A stretch of 64,000 bases of DNA from Bacillota bacterium (lineage in GTDB: Bacteria > Bacillota > Clostridia > Oscillospirales > Ruminococcaceae), in assembly GCA_023421245.1 (NCBI GenBank), contig JAEZTV010000033.1, forward strand, positions 1 to 64,000, in the 5' to 3' direction. The first letter of the stretch is position 1. Each line of letters begins with the position of its first letter. A program made the translations under genes and the position numbers. Of this stretch, positions 51,311 through 60,287 are shown one piece after another. Below the pieces are notes generated by a model. It was given only the letters and a program-made list of their open reading frames with translations, made no database searches and had not been told where the DNA came from.

Positions 51311-52246
51311 CTACCGCAGAATTTCGGCAAGCCAACTGTCAAAGTATTCTTGCAACACCTGCGTATCGTTTGCAATAGCAGCTTTGAGCTCGTCCACCGA
51401 ATTAAACCTGTGCTCGGGGCGCATAAAGCGAATGAGACTGACCTCCACACGTTTGCCGTATAGGTCGCCATCATACCCTAGGATGCAGGTTTCTCCAAGA
51501 GGTCTTGAGTTTTCTTCCACTGTCGGCCGCACGCCGATGTTGGTAATGCTCGGCATAATCGTGCCGTCGATACGCACAAACGATGCGTATACCCCATACC
51601 GCGGCACCAGAAGCTGTGGTTCAAAGTATTGGTTGATCGTGGGTGCGCCGATTCTGCGGCCAAGCTTTCGCCCCTGCGCAACAGGACAGTCGAAGGAGTA
51701 GGGTCTGCCAAGCAGTTCCCCCGCCCGACCTACCTCGCCTTGCGCAAGCAGCGTGCGGATGCGCGAGCTGCTGACCGGCTGATCATCCCTGCGCACATCG
51801 GGTACGATAACAAGCTGTGCGCCCTGTTGCTTGCAAAGTTCATTGAGCAGCGTGACATCCCCCGCCGCGCCTTTGCCAAAATGAAAGTTAGCACCGCAAT
51901 AAACAGCCCGCGCACCCAGCTGATGTACAAGAAGGTGCACAAACTCCTGCGGGGATAGCTCTTTAAGCTCAGCAAAGTCGGGCTTAACATAATAATCGAC
52001 GCCAAGGGCACGCATCTGCTCTTGCTTTAAAGCTTCACTGATTATATTTTGGCGTCCTTTTCCGCTTTCGGGGTTTTGGGTGGTAACCCCAAACGTGAAC
52101 ACGCAGGTAAATAGTCCCTGCTCTTTGCTGTTATGCGCACTGCCAATCACCGCGCGGTGACCCAGATGCACCCCGTCAAAGTAGCCGAGCGCTACCGCCG
52201 TAGGGGATGGGATAGCCTTCCCTACGAGTGTGTCAATCGTAACCAA
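51311..52246 (-). CDS. ribF: Bifunctional riboflavin kinase / FAD synthetase
   Basis: 311 residues. The N-terminal ~180 residues are the nucleotidylyltransferase domain ('AVALGYFDGVHLGHRAVI' with the G-x-H-x-G-H motif and 'SSSRIRTLLAQGEV'); the C-terminal ~125 are the flavokinase domain ('GRPYSFDCPVAQGRKLGRRIGAPT', 'GVYASFV', 'NIGVRPTV'). It makes FMN and then FAD. The start is TTG, eight bases after AAAGGAAG. It is the usual partner downstream of truB in this operon. Confidence 0.97.
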   Translation of the reverse strand: MVTIDTLVGKAIPSPTAVALGYFDGVHLGHRAVIGSAHNSKEQGLFTCVFTFGVTTQNPESGKGRQNIISEALKQEQMRALGVDYYVKPDFAELKELSPQEFVHLLVHQLGARAVYCGANFHFGKGAAGDVTLLNELCKQQGAQLVIVPDVRRDDQPVSSSRIRTLLAQGEVGRAGELLGRPYSFDCPVAQGRKLGRRIGAPTINQYFEPQLLVPRYGVYASFVRIDGTIMPSITNIGVRPTVEENSRPLGETCILGYDGDLYGKRVEVSLIRFMRPEHRFNSVDELKAAIANDTQVLQEYFDSWLAEILR

Positions 52247-52293
52247 TGTATATGCTTCCTTTCGGTCGTATGGGTAAAACGTCCTAAAGCGCG

Positions 52294-53175
52294 TCAGCTT
52301 TTAAAAAACTTTCTCACTCTTAGTTTGCCTGACTTCGCTTCAATATAGCCGAGCCCGATAAAGCCGCCTTCCTGCCCGTAAATTCGCACATCACCTGTGT
52401 CTGACAGGTCGACGCTAAGCTTTACGCCGTTGAGGAACAGCCTTGTCTGCTCGTCGTTGAGATGCAGCGCGGGCAGACCCAAAAACAAGCGCTCGGTAGG
52501 GATAAGTATTTCATCTATCACACCCCGTTGCGCGCGGTGCCCAATCTGCTCAAGTGTCAGACAACGGTCAAGTGGAAAGCCCATGGAGCAGGTGCGCACC
52601 AGCGAGGTCATTGCAGCCCCGCAGCCGAGCATATCTCCTATATCTGCACACAGCGTACGGATATAGGTCCCCTTTGAACAGCTTACCTCAATGGTATACT
52701 CTCCCCCCGGTTCATCGGCACACTGTATGCGCAGTGAATGGATGGTGACCGCCCGTGCGGGACGTTCCACTACCTCGCCGCGCCGCGCATGCTCATAAAG
52801 GCGCTTGCCGTCCACCTTAACCGCCGAGTACATGGGCGGAATCTGCATAATGTCGCCCACAAATCTGCCGGCAACAGATGCAAACTGGTTTACCGTTACC
52901 TTATGCGCGCTTGTTTGCGTTACCTTACCCCATATATCCTGTGTATCGGTAACCACACCAAGGCGCAGGCCCGCGATGTAGGTCTTGTCGGTATCGGGTA
53001 CAAGGTCACACGCGCCGGTCGCCGCGCCAACAAATACCGGCAGTACACCGGTGGCCATGGGGTCGAGCGTGCCGCCATGCCCTATCTTTTTTGTTTTTAA
53101 GATGCCGCGCAACTTCGCCACCACGTCAAAGGAGGTGAACTTCTGCGGCTTATTGACCAGTAGAACCCCGTTCAA
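52294..53175 (-). CDS. truB: tRNA pseudouridine-55 synthase
   Basis: 293 residues. TruB makes pseudouridine 55 in the T-loop of tRNAs. 'GVLLVNKPQKFTSFDVV' and 'KIGHGGTLDPMATGVLPVFVGAAT' (with the catalytic Asp in G-G-T-L-D-P) are diagnostic; 'PPMYSAVKVDGKRLYEHARRG' and 'CSKGTYIRTLCADIG' complete the fold, and a PUA-like C-terminal part follows. TTG start. Its order after nrnA and before ribF is the normal operon layout. Confidence 0.97.
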   Translation of the reverse strand: MNGVLLVNKPQKFTSFDVVAKLRGILKTKKIGHGGTLDPMATGVLPVFVGAATGACDLVPDTDKTYIAGLRLGVVTDTQDIWGKVTQTSAHKVTVNQFASVAGRFVGDIMQIPPMYSAVKVDGKRLYEHARRGEVVERPARAVTIHSLRIQCADEPGGEYTIEVSCSKGTYIRTLCADIGDMLGCGAAMTSLVRTCSMGFPLDRCLTLEQIGHRAQRGVIDEILIPTERLFLGLPALHLNDEQTRLFLNGVKLSVDLSDTGDVRIYGQEGGFIGLGYIEAKSGKLRVRKFFKS

Positions 53176-53202
53176 CCCAAGCGCCCCCGATTCAAATTGT
53201 TT

Positions 53203-54153
53203 TTACTGCATATACCGGGCAACGGCTTGTACGACGGCTCTCTTTGCGTTTTCAAGTCCGCCGGGTACTACACAGCCAGCCGCCTTCATATGACCGCCGC
53301 CGCCAAGTTCCCCGCAAATTTTCGAAGCATCAAATCCGTCGTTGGTGCGCATGGACACCTTAAATTCACCCGATTCCTTCTCGCGCAGCATCACACCAAT
53401 CTGTACCCCCGCAATCTGCCGCGGCAGCGTGGAGATGCCTTCAAGCTCGCTCTCCTGCGCTCCCGCAGTCGCAAGCATATCCTGGGTGATGTAAATAAGC
53501 GCGCATCTTTGATCAAAATAGTATTCTATCGATTCCAACACCTGCCGTTCGATAAGAATGCGGCTGACGGTCTTGGTCTCAAACATCATCCGGTTAATCT
53601 GCGCGGTGTTGACACCGTTTGCCATCATCCGCGCCGCAATCAAATGTGCCTTTGCGGTGGTGTTGGAAAAACGGAAGCAGCCCGTATCGGTCGCGATTCC
53701 GGTATAGATACAGGTACAGATCTGAGTATTCAGCTCTACACCCAGTTTTTTAATGACATCATACATAATCTCGCAGGTCGCTGATGCGCGGGGACGAAGC
53801 AACACCCTGCGCGCATAACGGGTGTTCGACGGATGGTGATCGATGCAGATATCCACCCTGTCGGCAAGATGTTCGTACTTTGCACCAAACAGCTGGCGAT
53901 CGGCAAGGTCCACCGCAACAATCAGCTGCGGCTCAAACTCGTCTTCCTCATAACCTTCTAGCAAAAACAGATACCGCTCGGGAGGCTCGTCCGAGCAGAC
54001 AACGCGCGCGCGTTTGCCGAGCTGCTTAAGGGCAAAGTAAAGCGCATAGCCGCTGCCAAAGGTATCGCCATCCGGACTTTGGTGGGTGATAATCAGAATT
54101 TTGTCACTGCTAAGCAGTGTGTTGCAAACTTCTTTTACGCTGATGTTGTTCAT
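53203..54153 (-). CDS. nrnA: DHH/DHHA1 phosphoesterase, nanoRNase / pAp phosphatase
   Basis: 316 residues. DHH motifs: 'ILIITHQSPDGDTFGSGYAL' (metal ligands H, D-x-D), 'IVAVDLADRQLFG', and 'VDICIDHHPSNTRYARR' (D-H-H). The C-terminal DHHA1 domain ends with the RNA-binding 'CGELGGGGHMKAAGCVV' glycine loop. It degrades 2-5-nt RNA and 3'-phosphoadenosine-5'-phosphate. It is next to rbfA and truB as in most Firmicutes. The second D-H-H asparagine/serine variation is normal for the family. Confidence 0.95.
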   Translation of the reverse strand: MNNISVKEVCNTLLSSDKILIITHQSPDGDTFGSGYALYFALKQLGKRARVVCSDEPPERYLFLLEGYEEDEFEPQLIVAVDLADRQLFGAKYEHLADRVDICIDHHPSNTRYARRVLLRPRASATCEIMYDVIKKLGVELNTQICTCIYTGIATDTGCFRFSNTTAKAHLIAARMMANGVNTAQINRMMFETKTVSRILIERQVLESIEYYFDQRCALIYITQDMLATAGAQESELEGISTLPRQIAGVQIGVMLREKESGEFKVSMRTNDGFDASKICGELGGGGHMKAAGCVVPGGLENAKRAVVQAVARYMQ

Positions 54154-54178
54154 GCTTGTTTAACCTTGCCTTTCGGGC

Positions 54179-54571
54179 TTAATCTCGTTTCTCGGGATTC
54201 TCTTGCGCATCTGAAACCCGGCTGTCCTCCTCGGGCAGCAGTTCCTTAAGCATACGGGTAATTTCGGCGCCGTGTGCAATAGAATCATCCGCGATGAATT
54301 TAAGCTCGGGAGAGGTTCGCAGGCTTAGACGGTTATTAATCTCCCGCCGGATAAAGCCCGAAGCATGCTGCAAGCCCTTTACCGCTTCGCGTGCAGCAGC
54401 AATGCCGTCCATCGAGCTGATATATACCTTTGCGTGCGACATATCGCCCGACAGGTCTACCCGCACAATGCTCAAAAGCCCTGTGATACGCGGGTCTTTC
54501 AGAGAACGCATGATATCCGCAAGCTCTCTGCGAATGTCTTCACTGTTTCTTCCTACCTTATAGCCTGCCAT
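54179..54571 (-). CDS. rbfA: Ribosome-binding factor A
   Basis: 130 residues: 'GRNSEDIRRELADIMRSLKDPRITGLLSIVRVDLSGDMSHAKVYIS' pattern (key core 'DPRITGLLSIV' and 'DMSHAKVYIS') with a type II KH fold and 'SLRTSPELKFIADDSIAHGAEITRML'. It binds late 30S precursors near 16S helix 1 and helps cold adaptation. The C-terminal tail is acidic and extended. It sits between infB and nrnA. Confidence 0.96.
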   Translation of the reverse strand: MAGYKVGRNSEDIRRELADIMRSLKDPRITGLLSIVRVDLSGDMSHAKVYISSMDGIAAAREAVKGLQHASGFIRREINNRLSLRTSPELKFIADDSIAHGAEITRMLKELLPEEDSRVSDAQENPEKRD

Positions 54572-54631
54572 AGCAAAATAGTCCGCCTTTCGTGAAAGTT
54601 GTTGCTGTGAAACGGAGCGGCAAGAGAAGAA

Positions 54632-56935
54632 TCAGTCCTCTCTGTATTCCTCCACAATATAGGCTTCCAGTATATCGCCTTCTTTAATATCGTTGAACTT
54701 GGTAAGGCCGATACCGCATTCGTAACCCGTAGCGACCTCTTTGGCGTCGTCCTTAAAGCGTTTGAGCGACAGTATTTTGTCATCGGCGATTACAATGCCG
54801 TCGCGCACAATGCGGATATTCGCGGTGCGTGTAATCTTGCCTTCAAGCACGTAGCAGCCGGCAATGGTACCAACACTGCTGATGCGAATGGTCTGGCGTA
54901 CCTCGGCACGGCCCAGATCCACATCACGGAATTTGGGAGCAAGCATGCCCTTCATGGCGGCCTTTACATCGTCTACCGCATCATAGATGACACGGTACAG
55001 GCGCAGCTCAACGCCCATATTCTCGGCATTGGCGCGCGCAAGCGGATCGGGGCGCACATTAAAGCCGACAATGATAGCGTTAGAGGCATCGGCGAGCATA
55101 ACGTCGGATTCGTTGACAGCGCCAACACCACCGTGGATGACCCGAACGCGCACCTCTTCGGTCGACAGCTTTTCAAGCGTCTGACGAACCGCCTCAACCG
55201 AGCCGGCGACATCACCCTTAACGATAATATTGAGTTCCTGTACAGAGCCTTCGGCTATCTGTGCAAACAGGTTATCAAGCGTTACACGGGTATAACGAGA
55301 GAACTGCTCCTCTTTGGCGGTATAACGACGCTGATCCACAAGCTTTTTAGCAAGCTGCTCATCCTCTACCACGTTAAAAACATCACCTGCGGCGGGAACC
55401 TCGTCAAGACCCGTAATCTCAACCGGTACGCATGGACCTGCCTCTGTAATCGGTTCGCCGCGGTCGTTGAGCATGGCACGCACGCGGCCGGATACCGTGC
55501 CGGCGATTAAATATTCGCCCACACGCATCGTTCCGTTTTGCACCAGCAGCGTGGCAACAGGGCCGCGGCCCTTATCCAGCTTCGCTTCAATGACCGTACC
55601 CTTTGCAAGGCGGTCGGGGTTCGCTTTAAGTTCCTTGAGGTCCGCTACCAGCAGTACCATCTCAAGCAGCTTGTCAATACCAACCCTTTTAAGCGCCGAT
55701 ACCGGCACACAGATGATATCGCCGCCCCACTCCTCGGGAACAAGCTCGTATTCGGTGAGCTGCTGCATCACCCGATCCGGGTTTGCTGCCGGCTTATCTG
55801 TTTTGTTGATTGCGACAATAATCGAAACACCCGCAGCCTTTGCGTGGTTAATTGCCTCTACCGTCTGCGGCTTAATGCCGTCGTCGGCTGCCACCACAAG
55901 GATGGCGATATCGGTAACCTGTGCACCACGCGCGCGCATCGAAGTAAACGCCTCGTGACCGGGCGTATCAAGGAACGTGATGTAACGGTCGTTTACGTTT
56001 ACACGGTAAGCGCCTATGTGCTGGGTAATGCCGCCCGCTTCGGTTGCGATAACATTCGCATTGCGAATGGCATCAAGCAATGAGGTTTTACCGTGGTCAA
56101 CGTGCCCCATAACGACCACAACAGGGCTGCGCGGCGTCAAATTCTCCTCGGTGTCCTCCGTATCGTCGATGAGGCGCTCCTCAATGGTGACAACAATCTC
56201 TTTCTCTACCTTTGCACCAAATTCCAGCACCACCAGCGAAGCGGTATCAAAATCTATCTCCTGATTAATGGACGCCATGATGCCAAGGTGCATCAGTTTT
56301 TTGATGACCTCACTTGCAGTAACGGTCAGGCGCATAGCAAGCTCACCTACGGTAATCATCTCGGGGATGGATATCTTAAGCTCCTGACGCTTTTTCTTAA
56401 TCATCTCGAGCTTGCGCAACTTATCCGCCTCGGTTTCGCGCGGGCCATAGCGGCGTCTGCCACGCTGAGAACGTTGCGTGAATTTTTGCTTATTTGCCTG
56501 TACGTTATCCTTAACCACTGCGCTCGTGGGCGCAATCTTCTCGTATTTCTCGTTGAACTTTTCAAGATCAACAACCCCCGCGCGGGTATCCACATGACGG
56601 GTGGTCTTTGGCTGACCCTTGCTCTGCGCAGGTGCCGGCCTTGCACCGGGTTGTGCGGCGCTTGGGGCGGTGTTTTGCCCCTTTGCCGGCGGGGTGCCGC
56701 TCTTCTGCTGCTTTTGCGCAGCGGGCGCAGGCCTTTGCTGTGAAGGCACAGGGAGATTAAACTCACTGACGGCGTGCGTTTTTGTGAAATGGTCAAACAC
56801 CATATTCATGGCCTGCTCGTCAAGCAATGTCATGTGTTTTTTATCAAGATCCATCTTCGGCGCAAGGAAGTCCATAAGGTCCTTGCTGGTAAGGCCCATA
56901 TCCTTGGCCACCTCGTACAATCTGTGTTTTATCAT
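54632..56935 (-). CDS. infB: Translation initiation factor IF-2
   Basis: 767 residues. After an IF2_N helix domain ('RLYEVAKDMGLTSKDLMDFL', 1-55) there is a Pro/Gln/Ala-rich linker (~65-110), a second IF2_N-like segment ('ITVGELAMRLTVTASEVIKKLMHLG', ~200), and the GTPase: 'GHVDHGKTSLLD' (~277), 'DTPGHEAFTSM', 'NKTDKP'. Domains II-IV follow. The N-terminal linker is short compared with enteric IF-2. It positions initiator tRNA on the 30S subunit. The start overlaps the ylxQ stop by four bases. Confidence 0.98.
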   Translation of the reverse strand: MIKHRLYEVAKDMGLTSKDLMDFLAPKMDLDKKHMTLLDEQAMNMVFDHFTKTHAVSEFNLPVPSQQRPAPAAQKQQKSGTPPAKGQNTAPSAAQPGARPAPAQSKGQPKTTRHVDTRAGVVDLEKFNEKYEKIAPTSAVVKDNVQANKQKFTQRSQRGRRRYGPRETEADKLRKLEMIKKKRQELKISIPEMITVGELAMRLTVTASEVIKKLMHLGIMASINQEIDFDTASLVVLEFGAKVEKEIVVTIEERLIDDTEDTEENLTPRSPVVVVMGHVDHGKTSLLDAIRNANVIATEAGGITQHIGAYRVNVNDRYITFLDTPGHEAFTSMRARGAQVTDIAILVVAADDGIKPQTVEAINHAKAAGVSIIVAINKTDKPAANPDRVMQQLTEYELVPEEWGGDIICVPVSALKRVGIDKLLEMVLLVADLKELKANPDRLAKGTVIEAKLDKGRGPVATLLVQNGTMRVGEYLIAGTVSGRVRAMLNDRGEPITEAGPCVPVEITGLDEVPAAGDVFNVVEDEQLAKKLVDQRRYTAKEEQFSRYTRVTLDNLFAQIAEGSVQELNIIVKGDVAGSVEAVRQTLEKLSTEEVRVRVIHGGVGAVNESDVMLADASNAIIVGFNVRPDPLARANAENMGVELRLYRVIYDAVDDVKAAMKGMLAPKFRDVDLGRAEVRQTIRISSVGTIAGCYVLEGKITRTANIRIVRDGIVIADDKILSLKRFKDDAKEVATGYECGIGLTKFNDIKEGDILEAYIVEEYRED

Positions 56936-57264
56936 ATCTTACCTCCATCACTAAGGGTCATCTCGCTGATCTTTCTTCGCAGGCCCGCATCGGTTATGGC
57001 AAATACACCGGAACGCTTTGCGGTAATCCTTTTTATCTCATCCATCGTTACGGGGAGCGGTATCGCCTGGGCGTTCTCCCGTCCACAGATGTAATTAAGC
57101 TCCTTGACGGTTTTGGCGGAGACATCGGACGCATAGAAAACACAGGGGATATCGCCCATGCGCACGCTCTCGGTTACGGTGTCAAACCCCGCGGTAAACT
57201 TGCCTGCGCGTTTGCTCATACCAATCATTGCAAGAATGCGTGTACTGCTTTCATTGTTCATCAA
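56932..57264 (-). CDS. ylxQ: L7Ae-family RNA-binding protein YlxQ
   Basis: 110 residues with the L7Ae/L30e/S12e/Gadd45 fold: 'LAMIGMSKRAGKFTAGFDTVTESVRMGDIPCVFYASDVSAKTVKEL' pattern (quoted core 'MSKRAGKFTAGFDTV', 'CVFYASDVSAKT') with the K-turn-binding helix. The precise RNA is unknown. Overlapping the 3' end of rnpM and the start of infB shows tight co-translation. Confidence 0.93.
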   Translation of the reverse strand: MMNNESSTRILAMIGMSKRAGKFTAGFDTVTESVRMGDIPCVFYASDVSAKTVKELNYICGRENAQAIPLPVTMDEIKRITAKRSGVFAITDAGLRRKISEMTLSDGGKI

Positions 57265-57529
57265 CCGTCATCTCCTCCTCCAGTCTATCATAGACTTCAT
57301 CCGGAATGCGGCAGGCAAACGATTTTTCAATCCGTCTTGACTTGCGTGCCTTTTTCAAACAGGCAGTATCTTTGCACACATATGCCCCCCTGCCCGCCTT
57401 TTTACCGGTAATGTCAAGGCTTATCTCGCCTTCGGCATTCTTTACCACCCGCACAAGCTCGCGCTTTGGCTTCATCTCGCCGCAGCCGGTGCACATGCGC
57501 AAAGGCACCCGTTTTGCCTGCATTGTCAT
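57251..57529 (-). CDS. rnpM: YlxR-family RNase P modulator
   Basis: 92 residues with the DUF448 core: 'RVPLRMCTGCGEMKPKRELVRVV', 'DITGKKAGRGAYVCKD' and 'CLKKARKSRRIEKSF'. Members bind the P RNA and tune RNase P in Bacillus (RnpM), or act as nucleoid-associated regulators. The two ATGs two codons apart (at 57529 and 57523) both follow AAAGGTAGG. It lies between nusA and ylxQ as usual. Confidence 0.95.
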   Translation of the reverse strand: MTMQAKRVPLRMCTGCGEMKPKRELVRVVKNAEGEISLDITGKKAGRGAYVCKDTACLKKARKSRRIEKSFACRIPDEVYDRLEEEMTVDEQ

Positions 57530-57562
57530 CCTACCTTTCCGGTGTGTTCCGCTGGGTTTATA

Positions 57563-58636
57563 TTACTCGCTGTCCGCGGCGGGCTCATCCTCACCGTAAA
57601 AACCACTCTCGGGACGGATGTCGATTTTATACCCCGTCAGCCTTGCGGCCAGACGCGCGTTTTGCCCCTTATTGCCAATGGCAAGCGATAGCTGGTTATC
57701 CGGCACAGTAACGCGGCAAGCGCGTGAGGTCTCGTCAACAATCTCAACACGCACAACATCGGCCGGCGACAATGCCGCGGCAATAAACTCCTCGGAGCTC
57801 TCGCTAAATCGAACCACATCAATCTTCTCGCCGCCAAGCTCATCCACAATACGGGATACGCGTGTTCCCTTAGGGCCAATGCACGCACCGACAGCGTCTA
57901 CGTTTTCGTCCTTGCTGTATACCGCAAGCTTGGTTCTGGAGCCTGCCTCGCGGGAGACCGCCTTAATCTCGACGGTACCGTCGTATATCTCGGGTACCTC
58001 CATCTCAAACAGGCGTTTTACAAGACCCGGGTGCGTACGGGAAATCATCACGCGCGGACCCTTTTCGCTGTTCTCGACGTTTACCACATATACCTTGATA
58101 CGGTCGCCTTCCCGCAGCTGTTCGCCGGGGACCATCTCGCTTTTCGGGAGCATCGCTTCGTTTCTGCCGATCTCAAGCGTTGCGCTCCCTTTTCTGGGGT
58201 CGAGCTTAAGTACAACGGCGGTGACGATCTCGTGATGCTTACTCTGGAAGTCCTGATACATCTGGCCGCGCTCCGCCTCACGGATACCCTGACGGATGAT
58301 GTGCTTTGCGGTCTGTGCCGCAATACGCCCAAACTGCTTTGTTTCGAGCATAATATCAACATAATCGTCAAGCTTGCCGCGTTTGGCGTACTGCTTGGCA
58401 TCCTCGATCTGGATCTGGGTTGCGGGGTTTTCTACCTCCTCGACAACCTCTTTGCGAATTGCAACATGGAATGCATCCTTTCCAGGGTCGATCTCCACGA
58501 TTACGTTATCCGACGCGCCATAGTCACGCTTTACCGCGTTGAGTATCGCGTTTTTGATCTTCTCAATCAGGTAATCGGCGGGTATGCCCTTTTCTTTTTC
58601 AAGCAGGGTAAGCGCATCAAAGAACTCGTTACTCAT
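57563..58636 (-). CDS. nusA: Transcription termination/antitermination factor NusA
   Basis: 357 residues, the short Firmicutes form: N-terminal RNAP-binding domain ('MSNEFFDALTLLEKEKGIPADYL'), S1 ('EIVTAVVLKLDPRKGSATLEIG'), and two KH domains ('DAVGACIGPKGTRVSRIVDELGGEKID' core 'GPKGTRV', and 'LSLAIGNKGQNARLAARLTGYKIDI'). There are no C-terminal acidic repeats. It controls pausing and termination and may control this operon. The start at 58636 follows GGAGGA and overlaps the end of rimP by eight bases; an in-frame upstream start would lie inside rimP. Confidence 0.97.
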   Translation of the reverse strand: MSNEFFDALTLLEKEKGIPADYLIEKIKNAILNAVKRDYGASDNVIVEIDPGKDAFHVAIRKEVVEEVENPATQIQIEDAKQYAKRGKLDDYVDIMLETKQFGRIAAQTAKHIIRQGIREAERGQMYQDFQSKHHEIVTAVVLKLDPRKGSATLEIGRNEAMLPKSEMVPGEQLREGDRIKVYVVNVENSEKGPRVMISRTHPGLVKRLFEMEVPEIYDGTVEIKAVSREAGSRTKLAVYSKDENVDAVGACIGPKGTRVSRIVDELGGEKIDVVRFSESSEEFIAAALSPADVVRVEIVDETSRACRVTVPDNQLSLAIGNKGQNARLAARLTGYKIDIRPESGFYGEDEPAADSE

Positions 58637-59132
58637 CTTCGTCTGTTCCTCCAAAATCAATCTCATCAATATTAAGGCGGATAAATGCGGTTTCATCCTT
58701 CTTAAAGGTCATACGGCTGTTATCAAGCAGCGTAATCTGCACCACGCCGTCTTCAAAGCCTTCAAGCAAACCTGTAAAATCACGTCTGCCGTCTATCGGG
58801 CGGATGGTGCGGATATCCACTACGTCACCAATATGCCGCGCAAAATGCCACGGCTTGCACAGCTCACGGTCAATGCCCGGGGAGGATACCTCAAGATAGT
58901 AGCTCTGCTCAATTGGGTCTGCCTTGTCGATTAAGGGGTCAATGGCCATACTCATCGCTTCACAATCCGCGATGGTAATACCGTCCTCTTTATCAATAAA
59001 GACGCGCAGAAACCAGGATGCACCCTCTTTTTCAAATCGGATGTCCCAGATAAAAAAGCCCATGCGCTCTGCTATGGGCGCACAGATCTCGGTCACAATC
59101 TCGACCGTGCTTTTACGTTTTTGCTTCGCCAA
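58629..59132 (-). CDS. rimP: Ribosome maturation factor RimP
   Basis: 167 residues starting at a TTG five bases after GGAGGA. Earlier in-frame codons overlap a leader hairpin and are rejected. RimP N-terminal region 'VTEICAPIAERMGFFIWDIRFEKEGASWFLRVFIDKEDGITIADCEAMS' (core 'WFLRVFID', 'ADCEAMS') and 'YYLEVSSPGIDRELCKPWHFARHIGDVVDI' (core 'LEVSSPGIDREL') are diagnostic. It helps assemble the 30S subunit. It is the first gene of the operon. Confidence 0.96.
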   Translation of the reverse strand: MAKQKRKSTVEIVTEICAPIAERMGFFIWDIRFEKEGASWFLRVFIDKEDGITIADCEAMSMAIDPLIDKADPIEQSYYLEVSSPGIDRELCKPWHFARHIGDVVDIRTIRPIDGRRDFTGLLEGFEDGVVQITLLDNSRMTFKKDETAFIRLNIDEIDFGGTDEDE

Positions 59133-59211
59133 ACAAATCCTCCGTTCCGACAGGGATGGGCGGACGGTACTGCAGCCGGTGCACACCTTAACCCCAAACC
59201 TTAAAACGCAG

Positions 59212-59237
59212 GAAAGAGTGGGGCGTCCCACTCTTTC
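59212..59237 (-). promoter_or_regulatory. Leader hairpin upstream of rimP
   Basis: Perfect 11-bp stem GAAAGAGTGGG/CCCACTCTTTC with a four-base loop, 80 bases before the rimP TTG in the untranslated leader. It could be an attenuator or NusA-responsive pause hairpin; no long T-run follows. Confidence 0.5.
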
Positions 59238-59352
59238 ACACGAACTGTCATTACCTTATTCACGATACCATAACCGCACCAGTTTTGCAAGCGTTATCTT
59301 ACATTATTATGAACTTAATTGTAGCAACGGTTGTAAATAACCCAAAATGCGG

Positions 59353-59895
59353 TTATTCCTCCATTTGTTTGCCTAAAAACGATGCCGCGGCCTGCACAAG
59401 TTTAACCTCTACCTCGCTTGCGGGGCTTGGGTTTTCGTTACACAGGTACATAACCGAACCCGCAACATCCCCGGACGCAATGATGGGGGTGCATACCAGC
59501 GCATATCGTTCTACCCCTTCAACCGGCTGCATCTTACGTTGCTCTTTGCCGGTATACGAGTACGTTTTACGCTGCTCCATCAGTTCTTCCAACTGCGGGG
59601 ATACGCGGCGTTCAATCAGCTCCTTTTTAGGAATGCCCGATACCGCAATAACATGGTCACGGTCGCACACCACCACCGGTTCTCCTCCTGTTTTATATAA
59701 CACCTCGGCATATTGTGTGGCAAAGGATGAAAGCTCCCCGATTGGGGAATACTTTTTAAAGATTACCTCACCGTCGTTATCTGTGTATATTTCAAGGGGG
59801 TCACCCTCCCTGATCCTCATGGTTCGCCGAATCTCTTTTGGTATAACCACGCGTCCCAAATCATCGATGCGTCTTACAATTCCCGTCGCTTTCAT
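59353..59895 (-). CDS. spoVT: Stage V sporulation protein T, AbrB-type regulator
   Basis: 180 residues. The N-terminal 'MKATGIVRRIDDLGRVVIPKEIRRTMRIREGDPLEIY' swapped-hairpin AbrB/SpoVT domain (core 'RRIDDLGRVVIPKEIRRT') binds DNA; residues ~55-180 form the SpoVT GAF-like domain ('GEPVVVCDRDHVIAVSGIPKKEL', 'VMYLCNENPSPASEVEVKLVQ'). It controls late forespore genes and supports endospore formation. The start at 59895 follows GGGAGGAA by ten bases. Confidence 0.95.
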   Translation of the reverse strand: MKATGIVRRIDDLGRVVIPKEIRRTMRIREGDPLEIYTDNDGEVIFKKYSPIGELSSFATQYAEVLYKTGGEPVVVCDRDHVIAVSGIPKKELIERRVSPQLEELMEQRKTYSYTGKEQRKMQPVEGVERYALVCTPIIASGDVAGSVMYLCNENPSPASEVEVKLVQAAASFLGKQMEE

Positions 59896-60287
59896 TGATT
59901 GTGTTTCCTCCCTAATCAATATTTAAAATAGTAGCAAATGTTTTTCCATAGCATAAAGCGTATCGTTGTATGAGCTTTTGTGCAGGTGAGCAGAGCCGTC
60001 ATTTTGCTTCCAGCTTCCCCCGTGGTGATAGTAGTATTATTTGCATCACTGCTCACATTATTCAATTTTGCCTGCAAACAATTGGGGAGTGAAAGACCAA
60101 CAAGCGGGAGCGGGGTATATTTTACGAGAAGCTTTGTCATGATCTGTTTTGAGTAGCGGTGCGCGATGTCGCATGGCGGCAGTACATGCGCAAAAAGAGC
60201 CGCTATCATCTGTGATTGATGCAGCGGCCCTTTTCCCGTTAGATTCCCCGTTATTTTATAATGTCACCAAGCGGCTTATTCTCTTGG
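59896..60287. other. Gap between spoVT and the ABC permease
   Basis: 390 bases. The minus-strand open frame at 59916-60209 (97 codons) has no ribosome site of note and no family resemblance. No promoter with two good boxes, no hairpin with a T-run and no RNA consensus was recognised. The first ~20 bases hold the spoVT ribosome site. Confidence 0.4.

Noticed and set aside
59133..59231. 33-codon N-terminal extension of rimP
   Set aside because: It covers the leader hairpin; the TTG after GGAGGA gives the family N-terminus.
59916..60209. 97-codon open frame on the minus strand between spoVT and the ABC permease
   Set aside because: No family pattern, no clear ribosome site, and unusual residue composition; treated as intergenic.
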